Shown here: in pieces, positions 1 to 8,229 of the stretch
How the letters are laid out: each line of letters begins with the position of its first letter
Position numbering within the stretch: position 1 is the first letter of the stretch
NCBI GenBank assembly: GCA_910577765.1
Contig: CAJTOV010000007.1
Span: 1-60,675, forward strand
Direction of reading: 5' to 3'
Length of the DNA stretch: 60,675 nt
From: an uncultured Lachnospiraceae bacterium
Lineage (GTDB): Bacteria; Bacillota; Clostridia; Lachnospirales; Lachnospiraceae
Made by a program: the position numbers and the translations under genes
Notes under the pieces: generated by a model
Seen by the model: only the letters and a program-made list of their open reading frames with translations
Told to the model about the DNA's origin: nothing
Databases searched by the model: none

Positions 1-21
1 GCGATTCTGAATGGCCGTATG

Positions 22-56
22 CCGTAACAGTTCAAGGGGTATCTGAACTGTTACGG
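22..56. repeat. Dispersed palindromic element, copy 1
   Basis: A 35-bp inverted repeat with 13-bp perfect arms (CCGTAACAGTTCA / TGAACTGTTACGG) around the 9-nt loop AGGGGTATC. Copies 2 (1494-1526) and 3 (2399-2433) lie at the other intergenic borders of the dehydratase and regulator genes. Copy 3 is inverted and matches this copy over 32 bases including the loop. No T-run follows on either strand, so a plain intrinsic terminator is unlikely. A REP-like or small non-autonomous mobile element is the better guess. Confidence 0.8.
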
Positions 57-145
57 ATATGGATACCTATGCCGCCAGCTATGACCGGGACAGAAGAATC
101 CCGGAACACCGGCAAGGGGAGACTTTCGCCTCCCCGTTTCTATTC

Positions 146-1345
146 TTACTGACAGGTATATACATTCACCGCTTCGTCCAGGGCCTTCTGGGACAGCTCC
201 TGGCCAATGCCCGGGCGGTCCGGCACATCGTAGTACCCGTTGACCGGCCGGATATCCTCATACATACCCAGATCACACATATCCTTCTTGATGGCCCCTT
301 CGTGGACCTCGTGGATCAGGAAGTTGGGGATCACTGCCTCCACCTGCAGGCTGGCCGCAGTGGCAATGGGACCGCCGCAGATGTGAAGCTGGACGGCAGC
401 GTCGTAGATGTTGGCCATGTCGCAGATCTTCTTGGTCTCGGAAATGCCTCCGCACAAGGTCAGATCCGGCTGGACCACCTGGAGCACATGCTTCTCCAGA
501 AACTCCCTGAAGCCCCAGCGGGTGTAGATCCGCTCGCCGCTGGCCAGGGAAATCTGGGGAAGGGCCCGGTGGATCTCCAGCATGTTGTCCACGTTAAGGG
601 GATTGCAGGGCTCCTCATAATAATAGATGTTCAGGGGCTCCAGCCGCTTGCCAAGCTGGATACCGGTATTGGCGTCGGGATAGGAATGGGTCTCAATGAT
701 GATGTCCAGATCCCTGCCTCCTTCTATGCGCATGGCCTCGGTCCGGCTGTAGCAGATATCCAGAAGCTCCTCACTGAGCTTGCCGCGCATCTTCCAGTTG
801 GAATTCAGCGCCTCCCTGGCCCATTTTCCCTCCGGGGTGACGCCCATAGGGTCTACCTTGATGGCATCGTAGCCTTCCTCCAGGGCATTGCGGGTAGCCC
901 TGGCATAGTCTGCCGGGTCGGTCAGGAACAGATGCTCCGGTCCCCAGCCGAACTGGAGCTGGCTTGCATAGGCACGGATGCGGTCATTGGTCTTGCCTCC
1001 CAGAAGCTGGTATACAGGCACTCCGCAGGCCTTGCCCATAATGTCCCACAGGGCCGTGTCAATGGCGCTCATGCCTGCGTTGATTACGGTACCGCCGCCC
1101 ATGCCCCAGAAGGTGGAGCGGAAAATGGTCTCCCAGACCAGCTCCGGCTTCAGCGGGTCCATTCCTACAATGATCTCACCGAAATCCCGGGCAATGCCCA
1201 CGCCTGCATGGTGGGCCTTGCCGTAGGACAGTCCGACCTCGCCATATCCGTAGATATCCTTGCAGTCCGTGTTGATGCGGACACAAATGACCTTGCCCAT
1301 GACATTTGGTTTGCACTCGATAACATTTACACTTGTAATTTTCAT
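146..1345 (-). CDS. Enolase-superfamily sugar-acid dehydratase (mandelate racemase/galactonate dehydratase type)
   Basis: A 399-aa cytoplasmic enzyme predicted to remove water from an aldonic or related sugar acid by Mg-assisted proton abstraction. Visible family marks, in order, are a catalytic-lysine region AIKVDP (about residue 160), metal-ligand segments IIIETHS (about 215), YYEEP (about 242) and ASGER (about 270), then QPDL (about 294) and the general acid/base region LHICGGP (about 321). The start at 1345 has AGGAGTG about 10 nt upstream, so the upstream in-frame start at 1396 is rejected. It is transcribed away from the GntR gene behind its own promoter and operator. Family membership is firm. 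The substrate (galactonate, gluconate, a uronate product or other) cannot be read from sequence. Confidence 0.9.
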   Translation of the reverse strand: MKITSVNVIECKPNVMGKVICVRINTDCKDIYGYGEVGLSYGKAHHAGVGIARDFGEIIVGMDPLKPELVWETIFRSTFWGMGGGTVINAGMSAIDTALWDIMGKACGVPVYQLLGGKTNDRIRAYASQLQFGWGPEHLFLTDPADYARATRNALEEGYDAIKVDPMGVTPEGKWAREALNSNWKMRGKLSEELLDICYSRTEAMRIEGGRDLDIIIETHSYPDANTGIQLGKRLEPLNIYYYEEPCNPLNVDNMLEIHRALPQISLASGERIYTRWGFREFLEKHVLQVVQPDLTLCGGISETKKICDMANIYDAAVQLHICGGPIATAASLQVEAVIPNFLIHEVHEGAIKKDMCDLGMYEDIRPVNGYYDVPDRPGIGQELSQKALDEAVNVYTCQ

Positions 1346-1411
1346 ATTAGATATACACTCCTGATTGATTTTTAACAGGAAAGACAGGGGGTACATCTAC
1401 ATAATGTGTTG

Positions 1412-1454
1412 GTTGTTGTACAAGTATACTACCAGAGAAACGAAGAGATGTCAA
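1412..1454 (-). promoter_or_regulatory. Promoter and GntR-type operator of the dehydratase gene
   Basis: On the minus strand: TTGACA (1449-1454), a 17-nt spacer and TAGTAT (1426-1431). The half-palindrome CTTGT-ACA-ACAAC (1412-1424) follows directly. The same CTTGT-N3-ACA pattern sits at 2320-2332 and 2541-2553, upstream of the regulator and of the TRAP operon. FadR-subfamily GntR proteins bind short TNGT-N3-ACNA-like palindromes, so the linked regulator is the likely ligand. Position across the promoter suggests repression. Confidence 0.75.
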
Positions 1455-1493
1455 TAGGAAATCAGGAATGGCTGGGTGAGGCGGAGGCAGCAA

Positions 1494-1526
1494 GTAACCG
1501 TTCAAGGGCCATCTGAACTGTTACGG
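1494..1526. repeat. Dispersed palindromic element, copy 2
   Basis: Arms GTAACCGTTCA and TGAACTGTTAC (one mismatch) around loop AGGGCCATC, in the same orientation as copy 1. It lies between the dehydratase promoter and the 3' end of the GntR gene. Loop and arms have drifted, which suggests an older copy. Confidence 0.7.
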
Positions 1527-1561
1527 CAGCAACGGTCCGGGTGGCCCCGAACCCCTTCACT

Positions 1562-2287
1562 TTAAGGCGTGTGCCCCTCTTCCGCCGAAACCTCCGAATA
1601 ATAGCGGTAGGAGCGTTCCCTGGATTCCATCTGTACTTTTATGAACCGGTTAATGTCACGGCTGCGGATGCTTTCCAGCATGTCGTGGTGGTGGCCCAGT
1701 ACAAGGGAAAAGCCGGGGGTGCTGCGAACCGAGCGCTCTACATTCTGCCTGGTAATGTCATCAATGATAAATTCCAGCGCGTCATAGATGATGTAAAGGG
1801 GCTCATTCTTGCACAGCCGGCATATGGTACGGTGGAACTGGGCGTCAGCCTCATGGAAGGCGTCCATATTGCTGGAAGCGGCAGCCTCGTCCATCTGCCG
1901 GCCCAGACTTTCCAGAATCTCCAGATCTTCCGGGGCAATGCCCTTCTCCAGGGCAAGGCGCAGGCTGGCGATCTGAAGGACACACCGCAGGTCATTGATC
2001 TCCGTGGGCTTCTTGCCAAGAAGCTTCATCTGGTACAGCTCCCCAAAGTAGGAGCGCAGGTTAAAGTCCCGGACAAAGGTGCCTTCTCCCACATGGGTTT
2101 CTGTAAGGCCGATGGCATTGCACCGCTGGATGGCGCTGCGCAGGGACATACGGCTGACTCCCAGGGTCTCCGCCAGCTCCGTCTCCGAAGGCAGCTTTTC
2201 CCCGGGCTTCCATGTCCCCTTTATAATCTCATCCTGGATATAGCTGGAAATCTGGGCAGTCAGATTGGTTCTTACGATTTTTTTCAT
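1562..2287 (-). CDS. GntR family (FadR/FCD subfamily) transcriptional regulator
   Basis: A 241-aa DNA-binding regulator. An N-terminal winged helix-turn-helix (residues about 5-75) carries the hallmark GEKLPSETELAETLGVSRMS and a wing ending GEGTFVRDF. It is followed by an all-helical FCD ligand domain with conserved Asp/His positions (FHEADAQFHRTI, LGHHHDMLESI) that usually bind a metal and a carboxylate effector. The start at 2287 has AGGAG 8 nt upstream. It lies between the dehydratase gene (same strand) and the divergent TRAP operon, and shares an operator motif with both, so it probably controls the whole locus and itself in response to the sugar acid. Confidence 0.93.
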   Translation of the reverse strand: MKKIVRTNLTAQISSYIQDEIIKGTWKPGEKLPSETELAETLGVSRMSLRSAIQRCNAIGLTETHVGEGTFVRDFNLRSYFGELYQMKLLGKKPTEINDLRCVLQIASLRLALEKGIAPEDLEILESLGRQMDEAAASSNMDAFHEADAQFHRTICRLCKNEPLYIIYDALEFIIDDITRQNVERSVRSTPGFSLVLGHHHDMLESIRSRDINRFIKVQMESRERSYRYYSEVSAEEGHTP

Positions 2288-2319
2288 AGAAAAACTCCTG
2301 CATTCTGTTTCATTCATAA

Positions 2320-2332
2320 GCTGTATAACAAG
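2320..2332 (-). promoter_or_regulatory. GntR-type operator upstream of the regulator gene
   Basis: Reads CTTGT-TAT-ACAGC on the minus strand, embedded in TATACTTGT as at the other two sites. A possible minus-strand promoter (TTGTTT, 17 nt, TATACT) overlaps it. This suggests autoregulation. Confidence 0.55.
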
Positions 2333-2398
2333 TATAATATGCTTCCTGTTAAAAAACAAGGCGTACTGTAAATTTTCTTAACGGCTGGAAGGGACTGG

Positions 2399-2433
2399 TT
2401 GTAACAGTTCAGATACCCCTTGAACTGTTACGA
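2399..2433. repeat. Dispersed palindromic element, copy 3 (inverted)
   Basis: Positions 2401-2432 are the exact reverse complement of positions 23-54, loop included. Copies 1 and 3 therefore face each other across the dehydratase and regulator genes. Identity of the loop as well as the arms points to recent duplication or gene conversion, not to selection on a hairpin alone. Confidence 0.8.
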
Positions 2434-2510
2434 TTGGTTACTATTCAGGGGGGCATCTTCTTGTCCGGCGATGCCGGCCAAGAAGCATGGGGCGGTAACG
2501 GTAATGGGTC

Positions 2511-2553
2511 TTGACAAACCCCGGCAAATGTGCGAATATACTTGTATAACAGG
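2511..2553 (+). promoter_or_regulatory. Promoter and operator of the TRAP/LarA-like operon
   Basis: TTGACA at 2511-2516 is followed by an AT-rich -10 region (GAATATACT, 2534-2542) and the operator CTTGT-ATA-ACAGG at 2541-2553. The operator overlaps the expected transcription start, consistent with repression by the GntR protein encoded next door. The -10 is poorly resolved (17- or 20-nt spacing). Confidence 0.55.
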
Positions 2554-2601
2554 AAGACAGGAATACAAATGTAAAACAACAAAAAAAGGAGAGGACATCT
2601 T

Positions 2602-3720
2602 ATGAAGAAAAAGGTATTGGCAATGGTATTGGCAGCGGCAATGGCAGCATCCCTGGGCGCCTGCGGCGGGAGCCAGGGCAGCGGAAACGGAGGCGGGGGC
2701 CAGGCACCGGCTGCACCGGCGGCTCCGGCAGACCAGGAACAGTCCTCCGGGGACAAGGCAGCCTCCGGCGACGAGAAACCGGTTACTCTGCGTATGGCAT
2801 CGGTGGTCAATGCCAATGAGCTGGAAGGCCGCAACACCGGTATGGCAGCAGGCCTGATGACCTGGATCGACACGGTGGAGGCAGAGTCCGGCGGTTCCAT
2901 TCAGATTGACCTGTTTCCGGACGGACAGCTGGCAACGGGCACCGATTCCATTGTCAACGGAATCCAGACAGGAGCCTTTGAGGTGGCCCATTTTACCACC
3001 AGCAACTGGGCAGAGTATTCCAATGCATTTGCGGAGCTGAACATTCCCTATCTCTATTCCGGCTATGACGAGGTGCACAGTGTGCTGGAAGGGGAGATCG
3101 GTGATGCCATGAAGGCACAGCTGGAAAAGGACGTCCAGGGAATCAAGCCTCTGGCCTACATTTCCATCGGCTTCCGCAACGTGACCGCGTCCAAACCGGT
3201 CCAGTCGGTGGCAGACATGAAAGGCTTAAAGATTCGTACCATGAACGATGCCCTCCAGATGGCAGCCATGGAGGCCATGGGCTGTGCCGTTACCTCCGTG
3301 CCCATCAATGAGCTGTACAGCGCCCTTCAGACCAAGATGGTAGACGCGGAGGAGAATCCCCTATCCACCATCTACTCCAACAAGTTTTACGAGGTGAACC
3401 CCTACTGCTGTCTCACACGCCACTCTTACACCTCCACCTTTGTATTCATGAATTCGGACAAATACAACAGTCTGTCAGACGCCCAGAAGGCAGCCATTGA
3501 CAAGGCCAATGAAGCCGCCACCGCGGCATCCAAGACAGCCGCCGAGAAGGCAGACGCCGAATACATGCAGATGCTTACCGATGCAGGCATGACTATTTAC
3601 GAGCCGACTGCCCAGGAATTTGACCAGTTTAAGGAAGCGGCCAGCAGCTGCTGGGGACAGGCCGAGGAGATTATGGGCAAGGAACGCTACGATGCCCTGA
3701 TGAAGGCGCTGGGGATGTAA
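2602..3720 (+). CDS. dctP: TRAP transporter substrate-binding lipoprotein (DctP family)
   Basis: A 372-aa extracytoplasmic solute receptor delivering an organic or sugar acid to a TRAP permease. The N-terminus is a lipoprotein signal (MKKKVLAMVLAAAMAA, lipobox LGAC at about residues 18-21), then a Gly/Ala/Pro linker of some 30 residues, then the DctP fold from about residue 55. The family's carboxylate-binding region is seen around SIGFRNVTASKPV, and the NALQ/E-NP segment (AEENPLSTIYSNKFYEV) is typical. GGAGAGG precedes the start. It is first in an operon with dctQ, dctM, a LarA-like gene and a DUF169 gene, regulated by the adjacent GntR protein. The likely substrate is the acid processed by the dehydratase. 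Confidence 0.92.
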   Translation: MKKKVLAMVLAAAMAASLGACGGSQGSGNGGGGQAPAAPAAPADQEQSSGDKAASGDEKPVTLRMASVVNANELEGRNTGMAAGLMTWIDTVEAESGGSIQIDLFPDGQLATGTDSIVNGIQTGAFEVAHFTTSNWAEYSNAFAELNIPYLYSGYDEVHSVLEGEIGDAMKAQLEKDVQGIKPLAYISIGFRNVTASKPVQSVADMKGLKIRTMNDALQMAAMEAMGCAVTSVPINELYSALQTKMVDAEENPLSTIYSNKFYEVNPYCCLTRHSYTSTFVFMNSDKYNSLSDAQKAAIDKANEAATAASKTAAEKADAEYMQMLTDAGMTIYEPTAQEFDQFKEAASSCWGQAEEIMGKERYDALMKALGM

Positions 3721-3744
3721 TCGGCAGGCGGGAAGGACAAAACT

Positions 3745-4320
3745 ATGGAAAAGAAGGAATTTGACTGGAAAAAATTCATTGTGAATATAGACCAGTATGT
3801 CAGTGCGGTCCTGTTTATCGTCATTATGGTACTGCTGTTTTTGCAGGTAGTCACCCGCTACGTGTTCAGACACTCCTTCACCTGGACCGAGGAGCTGTCA
3901 GTACTGCTGTTTGTCTGGATGACCTACATGGGCGTGTCCAGTGCAGTCACCTACCGGAAGAACCTGCGGATTGACGCCCTGCTGGACGTGGTTCCTTTTC
4001 GGGTGAAGAAACTGCTTCTGATCATCAGCGACGTGATTTTCATCCTGTTCAACCTCTATCTGATCGTTCCCTTTGTGGAGCTGATCGGAAGCATCGGCGG
4101 CTCCCGGACCCCGATCCTGGGAATACCCAAGGCCATTACCTACTGGCTGATTCCGGCGATTCTGGTAATCAGCAGCGCCAAACTGGTCTACGATATATAC
4201 CGGCTCTGGCATGAGGATGAGAAACGGCTGGGTGTGTCCAGGCCCACCATTGACCTGGACTCCCTGGAAGCCGAATACAAGGCCCGCATGGCGGAACAGC
4301 ACAAAAAGGAGGTGCAGTAG
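3745..4320 (+). CDS. dctQ: TRAP transporter small permease (DctQ family)
   Basis: A 191-aa protein with four predicted membrane segments (about residues 17-37, 50-70, 88-108, 128-150) and the family motif LQVVTRYVF followed by WTEELSVLLFVWM. DctQ partners DctM in the membrane and is needed for coupling to the receptor. The C-terminal 40 residues are charged and cytoplasmic. It starts 24 nt after dctP and ends 2 nt before dctM, so translation is tightly linked. Confidence 0.93.
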   Translation: MEKKEFDWKKFIVNIDQYVSAVLFIVIMVLLFLQVVTRYVFRHSFTWTEELSVLLFVWMTYMGVSSAVTYRKNLRIDALLDVVPFRVKKLLLIISDVIFILFNLYLIVPFVELIGSIGGSRTPILGIPKAITYWLIPAILVISSAKLVYDIYRLWHEDEKRLGVSRPTIDLDSLEAEYKARMAEQHKKEVQ

Positions 4321-4322
4321 CT

Positions 4323-5606
4323 ATGGCACTGGTGATTTTGTTCGGCACCATGGTGGTGTTCTTTGCCATCGGTGTGCCCATTGGAATCTGTCTGATTTTC
4401 CCCTGCTTTATTATGCTGCTGTTTAATCCGGTGACTTCGGCCTCTTTCCTGGCCCAGAGCTTTTACACCGGCGTGGCCTCTTCGTCCATGATTGCCCTTC
4501 CCTTCTTTATGATCTGCGGAAATATCATGGACAAAGGCGGCATTTCCAAACGGCTGGTAGCCGCAGCCAACAACTGTATCGGCGGCATCACCGGCTCCCT
4601 GGGAGTGGTGACCATTCTGGCCTGCATGTTCTTCGGGGCCGTGTCCGGTTCCGCAGTGGCCACGGTTGCGGCCATCGGAGCCATCATGCTGCCGGAAATG
4701 GTCCGCAACGGATATGACAAATACTACGCCACCGGGCTGTGTGCCGTGGCCGGCGGGCTGGGCATTATCGTGCCTCCCAGCTACCCTATGGTCATCTACG
4801 GGGTCACCAACAACGAGTCCATCGGCGACCTGTTTATCGCCGGGATTGTTCCGGCTATGCTGGTAGGAGGCCTTCTGATGCTGGTCAACTACATTTACTG
4901 TAAAAAGCGGGGAATCCGCGGGGACAACAAATTCCATCTCATGACAGCCTTAAAAGGCTTCTGGGATGCCAAGTGGGCCCTGCTGATGCCGGTGATTATT
5001 CTGGGAGGCATTTATGCCGGAATCTTCACGGCCACGGAGGCGGCAGTGGTGGCAACGGTATACGGAATCCTCATCGGCTGCTTCGTATATAAGGAAGTGA
5101 CCTTTGGGGACCTGTGGAAGGAGTTCAAGGCCACTGCCACCTTCTCCGGCGGCATGATGTGGACCGTGGCCCCGGCCACTGCCATTGGCCTGATCTTTGC
5201 CTACATGGGAGTCAACAAAGCCATTGCCAGCTTCTTCCTGGGAATCTCCACAAATGCATACGTGGTGATCTTCCTGGTGATTGTGATCCTGTTCTTCATC
5301 GGTATGTTTATGCAGACCACCCCTGCCATCGTCATTTTCAGCCCGGTGCTGTTAAACGTGGTGAAGGCAGTGGGCATCAGTTCCCTCCAGTTCGGCGTGG
5401 TCATGACCCTGGCCCTGGCCGTGGGCTTCTGTACCCCTCCGGTGTGTGCCAATGTGTTTGTGGCCCAGAGTATGACCGGTCTGCCTATGGACAAGATCGT
5501 GAAACCGGCCATTCCCTTTATCGGGGTGCTGATTCTGGCCCTGCTGATGGTAGCGTTTGTGCCGGGATTTTCTGTAGGACTGCTGTCCATTCTGGCAGGG
5601 CTGTAG
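4323..5606 (+). CDS. dctM: TRAP transporter large permease (DctM family)
   Basis: A 427-aa polytopic protein of normal family length with about 12 hydrophobic segments. It forms the Na+-coupled transport channel of the TRAP system. Typical DctM signatures include PFFMICGNIMDKGGIS, FGAVSGSAVATVAAIG, IVPPSYPMVIYG and GFCTPPVCANVFVAQ. It lies directly behind dctQ and 10 nt before the LarA-like gene. Confidence 0.95.
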   Translation: MALVILFGTMVVFFAIGVPIGICLIFPCFIMLLFNPVTSASFLAQSFYTGVASSSMIALPFFMICGNIMDKGGISKRLVAAANNCIGGITGSLGVVTILACMFFGAVSGSAVATVAAIGAIMLPEMVRNGYDKYYATGLCAVAGGLGIIVPPSYPMVIYGVTNNESIGDLFIAGIVPAMLVGGLLMLVNYIYCKKRGIRGDNKFHLMTALKGFWDAKWALLMPVIILGGIYAGIFTATEAAVVATVYGILIGCFVYKEVTFGDLWKEFKATATFSGGMMWTVAPATAIGLIFAYMGVNKAIASFFLGISTNAYVVIFLVIVILFFIGMFMQTTPAIVIFSPVLLNVVKAVGISSLQFGVVMTLALAVGFCTPPVCANVFVAQSMTGLPMDKIVKPAIPFIGVLILALLMVAFVPGFSVGLLSILAGL

Positions 5607-5616
5607 GAGAGAACGG

Positions 5617-6954
5617 ATGGAAAGGACGGGAACTACAGAATCCGTGAACCGGATGCTGGAACATGTCTCTCTCCCCCGGGGACTCTGGGTCCGGCAGCAT
5701 TTCCCGGCAGAAAAGCTGGAGGACCCGGTCCGGGCCCTGGAGGCGGAGTTTGCCAGCCCGGAGATATCCGGGCTGGTGAAGCCGGGCATGAAGATTGCCG
5801 TCACCGCAGGCAGCCGGGGGCTGGCCGGTTATGTTCCCCTGCTGCGGGGGCTGGTCCGTCTGCTGCAGGCCCAGGGGGCAGAGCCATTTATCATTCCGGC
5901 CATGGGAAGCCACGGCGGGGCCACGGCGCCGGGCCAGAAGGAGCTTCTTGCCGCCTACGGCATCACGGAGGAGACCGTAGGTGCGCCGGTGCGGGCCACC
6001 ATGGAAGTGGTGGAGGCAGACCGGACAGAGGCAGGGGAGCCGGTCTGGGTGGACCGGTATGCCTGGGAGGCTGACGGAATCGTGCTGTTCAACCGGATCA
6101 AGCCCCACACCGGTTTTCGGGGCGAGTATGAAAGCGGGCTGGTGAAGATGGCAGCCATTGGCCTGGGGAAGCAGAAGGGCGCAGAGGTGGTCCATGCCGG
6201 AGGGCCTGCCCGGATGGCAGAGCGGGTCCGGGAATTCGGAACCCGCGCAATCCGGGCCGCCCGGGTGCTCTTCGGAGCTGCCACGGTGGAAAATGCCTAT
6301 GACCAGGTAAGCCGGGTCCGTCTGCTGACCAGGGAGGAACTGTTCAGGGAAGAACCTCTGCTTCTGGCCCAGGCCAGGGGCAGCATGCCCCGGATCATGC
6401 TGGAGGATCTGGATGTGCTGGTGGTGGAACGGATCGGGAAAAATATCAGCGGCCCGGGCATGGACCCCAATATCACCCACACCTACCTGCCCGGAGCGGC
6501 CATAGAACCGGAGCTGCGGGCAAAGCGGGCCAGAAGGGTGGCAGTCCTGGACCTGACAGAGGAAACCCACGGCGCTGCCATGGGAATCGGAATGGCGGAT
6601 ACCACCACCCGGCGGGTGTTTGAAAAGATGGACCGGGACGCCACCTATCCCAACTGCCTTACAGGCGGCGTTACCGTATCCGCAAAGCTCCCCATGTTCT
6701 TCGACAATGACCGTCTGGCCATCCAGGCGGCGGTAAAGACTCTGGGGGGCGTGGCCGGAAGTCAGCGGAGCCAGGGGCCGGAATCCGGCATGGCCGGCAG
6801 TCGGTGCCGCATGGTCCGGATTCGGGATACCCTGCATCTGGGGGAAATCTGGATCTCGGAGGCGCTGGTGCCGGAAGCCCGGATCTGCCCGGATATTCAG
6901 ATTGTGTCCGGGCTGGCGTCTTTGGAATTTGACCAGGATGGGAATCTGCTTTAA
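5617..6954 (+). CDS. LarA-like (lactate racemase N-terminal domain/DUF2088) protein
   Basis: A 445-aa cytoplasmic protein. Family marks are AMGSHGGATAPGQ (about residue 110), the strand-loop NRIKPHTGFRGEYESGLVKM (about 165-185) and a glycine-rich VERIGKNISGPGMDPN (about 270-285). LarA is a nickel-pincer lactate racemase that epimerises 2-hydroxy acids, and related proteins act on other sugar acids. No larB, larC or larE genes for the pincer cofactor lie in the window, so activity would depend on unlinked genes or differ from LarA. Clustering with an acid transporter and a dehydratase suggests epimerisation of the imported 2-hydroxy acid, which is inference. AGGAGAG precedes the start. Confidence 0.75.
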   Translation: MERTGTTESVNRMLEHVSLPRGLWVRQHFPAEKLEDPVRALEAEFASPEISGLVKPGMKIAVTAGSRGLAGYVPLLRGLVRLLQAQGAEPFIIPAMGSHGGATAPGQKELLAAYGITEETVGAPVRATMEVVEADRTEAGEPVWVDRYAWEADGIVLFNRIKPHTGFRGEYESGLVKMAAIGLGKQKGAEVVHAGGPARMAERVREFGTRAIRAARVLFGAATVENAYDQVSRVRLLTREELFREEPLLLAQARGSMPRIMLEDLDVLVVERIGKNISGPGMDPNITHTYLPGAAIEPELRAKRARRVAVLDLTEETHGAAMGIGMADTTTRRVFEKMDRDATYPNCLTGGVTVSAKLPMFFDNDRLAIQAAVKTLGGVAGSQRSQGPESGMAGSRCRMVRIRDTLHLGEIWISEALVPEARICPDIQIVSGLASLEFDQDGNLL

Positions 6955-6993
6955 AAGTCCCGCCGCCGGACAGGCGGCAGAATGGAGAAGGAT

Positions 6994-7764
6994 ATGTTAA
7001 ACAAGACACAAAAAGAACTGCTGGCAAAGCTGAATCTGGAATACCCCTGCGTGGCAGTAAAATTCCGGTTCGAAAGACCGGCGGTTCCCCGGTATGAAGG
7101 AGAGAAGCTGGCCTACTGCCAGTATGTGAAATATACCCAGGATACGGGAAAGCATTTTTACATAACCGAAGAAGAGGATGCCTGCTATGGGAAGATGGCC
7201 CTGGGCATGACTGACAAGCCGCCGGTAACCGCCAGCGGCCAGGCAGGATATGATTTCGGGTGCTACAAGTCACCGGCAGGCTGTCAGCAGCTTTACCAGA
7301 AGCTGCCTGTTCTGGAGCCCCACACCATCCGTTTCGTGGAATTCTGTCCCGCACTGGACTGTGATTTTGACCCGGATCTGCTGTTCTTTGTGGCAGACCT
7401 GCCCCAGAGCGACATCCTTATGCGTGCCACCAGCTACATCTCCGGGGATCTGTGGGAATCGAAATCCTCGCCGGTAATCAGCTGTGCCTGGATGTACGCC
7501 TATCCGGTGATCAGCGGCAAGGTGAACCACATTACCACCGGATACTATCACGGCCTGCGCCGCCGCAAAGCCTACCCGGCAGGCCTCCGCATGATTTCCG
7601 TACCCTTCCAGAAGCTGCCGGAGTTCTTCACGGCCCTGGAAGAAATGGACTGGACCCTGATCGCTTTTAGGGAGGATGAGGAAAGCCGCGCAGAGCTGAA
7701 ACGGCGGATTGACCACTGGCAGGAAATGGCCGCGGAAGTGGGGAGTCATGTGGATCTGCATTAG
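6994..7764 (+). CDS. DUF169 family protein
   Basis: A 256-aa cytoplasmic protein of unknown function with the DUF169 pattern: an N-terminal segment YPCVAVKF, several conserved cysteines (CQYV, DACYGKMALGM, GCYKSPAGCQQLY, FCPALDCDFD) and a later SCAWMYAYPVISGKVN. The cysteine spacing could hold a metal or cofactor, but no fold-specific motif is visible. An earlier ATG at 6982 has no good ribosome site. GGAGAAGG stands just before the ATG at 6994, which is therefore chosen. It is the last gene of the GntR-controlled operon. Confidence 0.85.
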   Translation: MLNKTQKELLAKLNLEYPCVAVKFRFERPAVPRYEGEKLAYCQYVKYTQDTGKHFYITEEEDACYGKMALGMTDKPPVTASGQAGYDFGCYKSPAGCQQLYQKLPVLEPHTIRFVEFCPALDCDFDPDLLFFVADLPQSDILMRATSYISGDLWESKSSPVISCAWMYAYPVISGKVNHITTGYYHGLRRRKAYPAGLRMISVPFQKLPEFFTALEEMDWTLIAFREDEESRAELKRRIDHWQEMAAEVGSHVDLH

Positions 7765-7874
7765 TACTGCCTTGCGGAAAATGGAAGAATTCGTTACGGT
7801 TCGTCCGGGTTAGAGCTATGAAGCGGTTCAGGCGGGCACTCTGCTGAAGACAGGAATCTATAAAATGTTCGAAC

Positions 7875-7919
7875 GCACAAGGGGCCGGATTGCCATTTTG
7901 AGCATCCGGTCCCTTGTGC
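7875..7919. repeat. Strong intergenic hairpin
   Basis: A 16-bp stem with one wobble pair, GCACAAGGGGCCGGAT / ATCCGGTCCCTTGTGC, around a 13-nt loop. It lies 111 nt after the DUF169 stop. No T-run follows on either strand, so it may be a processing or REP-type structure instead of a classic terminator. The stretch 7765-7939 holds nothing else recognised. Confidence 0.6.
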
Positions 7920-7939
7920 AACCATGTACCAGACAAAGA

Positions 7940-8150
7940 TCAGATGTCTTTTGCCGCCTTTAACAAGGCCCGCAGATGCATAATTTCTTTGTCCTTTTCC
8001 AGACGTGCTTTGCGTTCCTCTTCCAGGGCCCTGGAGCTGTCTTCCAGTGCCTCCGTCAATTCCAGAATCTGCACCGTATTGGCGTCCAGAATCCGCAGTG
8101 CTTCTGAGTACATACTGATCAGCTCTCTTTGCTGATATCGAATACAGAGA
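7940..8150 (-). pseudogene. Relic of an Rpn-family nuclease C-terminus
   Basis: On the minus strand an open segment encodes about 66 residues of charged coiled-coil ending in LLKAAKDI and TGA, with the run ELISMYSEALRI near its start and the heptad-like ALEEERKARLEKD later. Such tails are typical of Rpn (recombination-promoting nuclease/putative transposase) proteins. Upstream the frame is lost within 30 nt and no catalytic domain is present, so only the tail survives. The intact-looking relative at 59609-60608 shows the family is active in this genome. Confidence 0.5.
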
Positions 8151-8229
8151 AACCGTCATAGGCGGGGGTCCAGTATACTGAGGCATGAGGATACTTCCTT
8201 AAAGGTTTTCCGGAAGATGTAAAGGGGAG

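Noticed and set aside
22..56. Palindrome as an intrinsic terminator of the dehydratase
   Set aside because: No T-run on the minus strand, and the same element lies upstream of genes at other positions.
59..1375. A 438-codon plus-strand frame opposite the dehydratase gene
   Set aside because: Its translation has no family features; the minus strand carries a full enolase-superfamily enzyme with promoter and ribosome site. Long antisense frames are common in this GC-rich DNA.
7794..8186. A 130-codon minus-strand frame
   Set aside because: It reads the wrong frame through the Rpn tail relic; the coiled-coil protein is in another frame.
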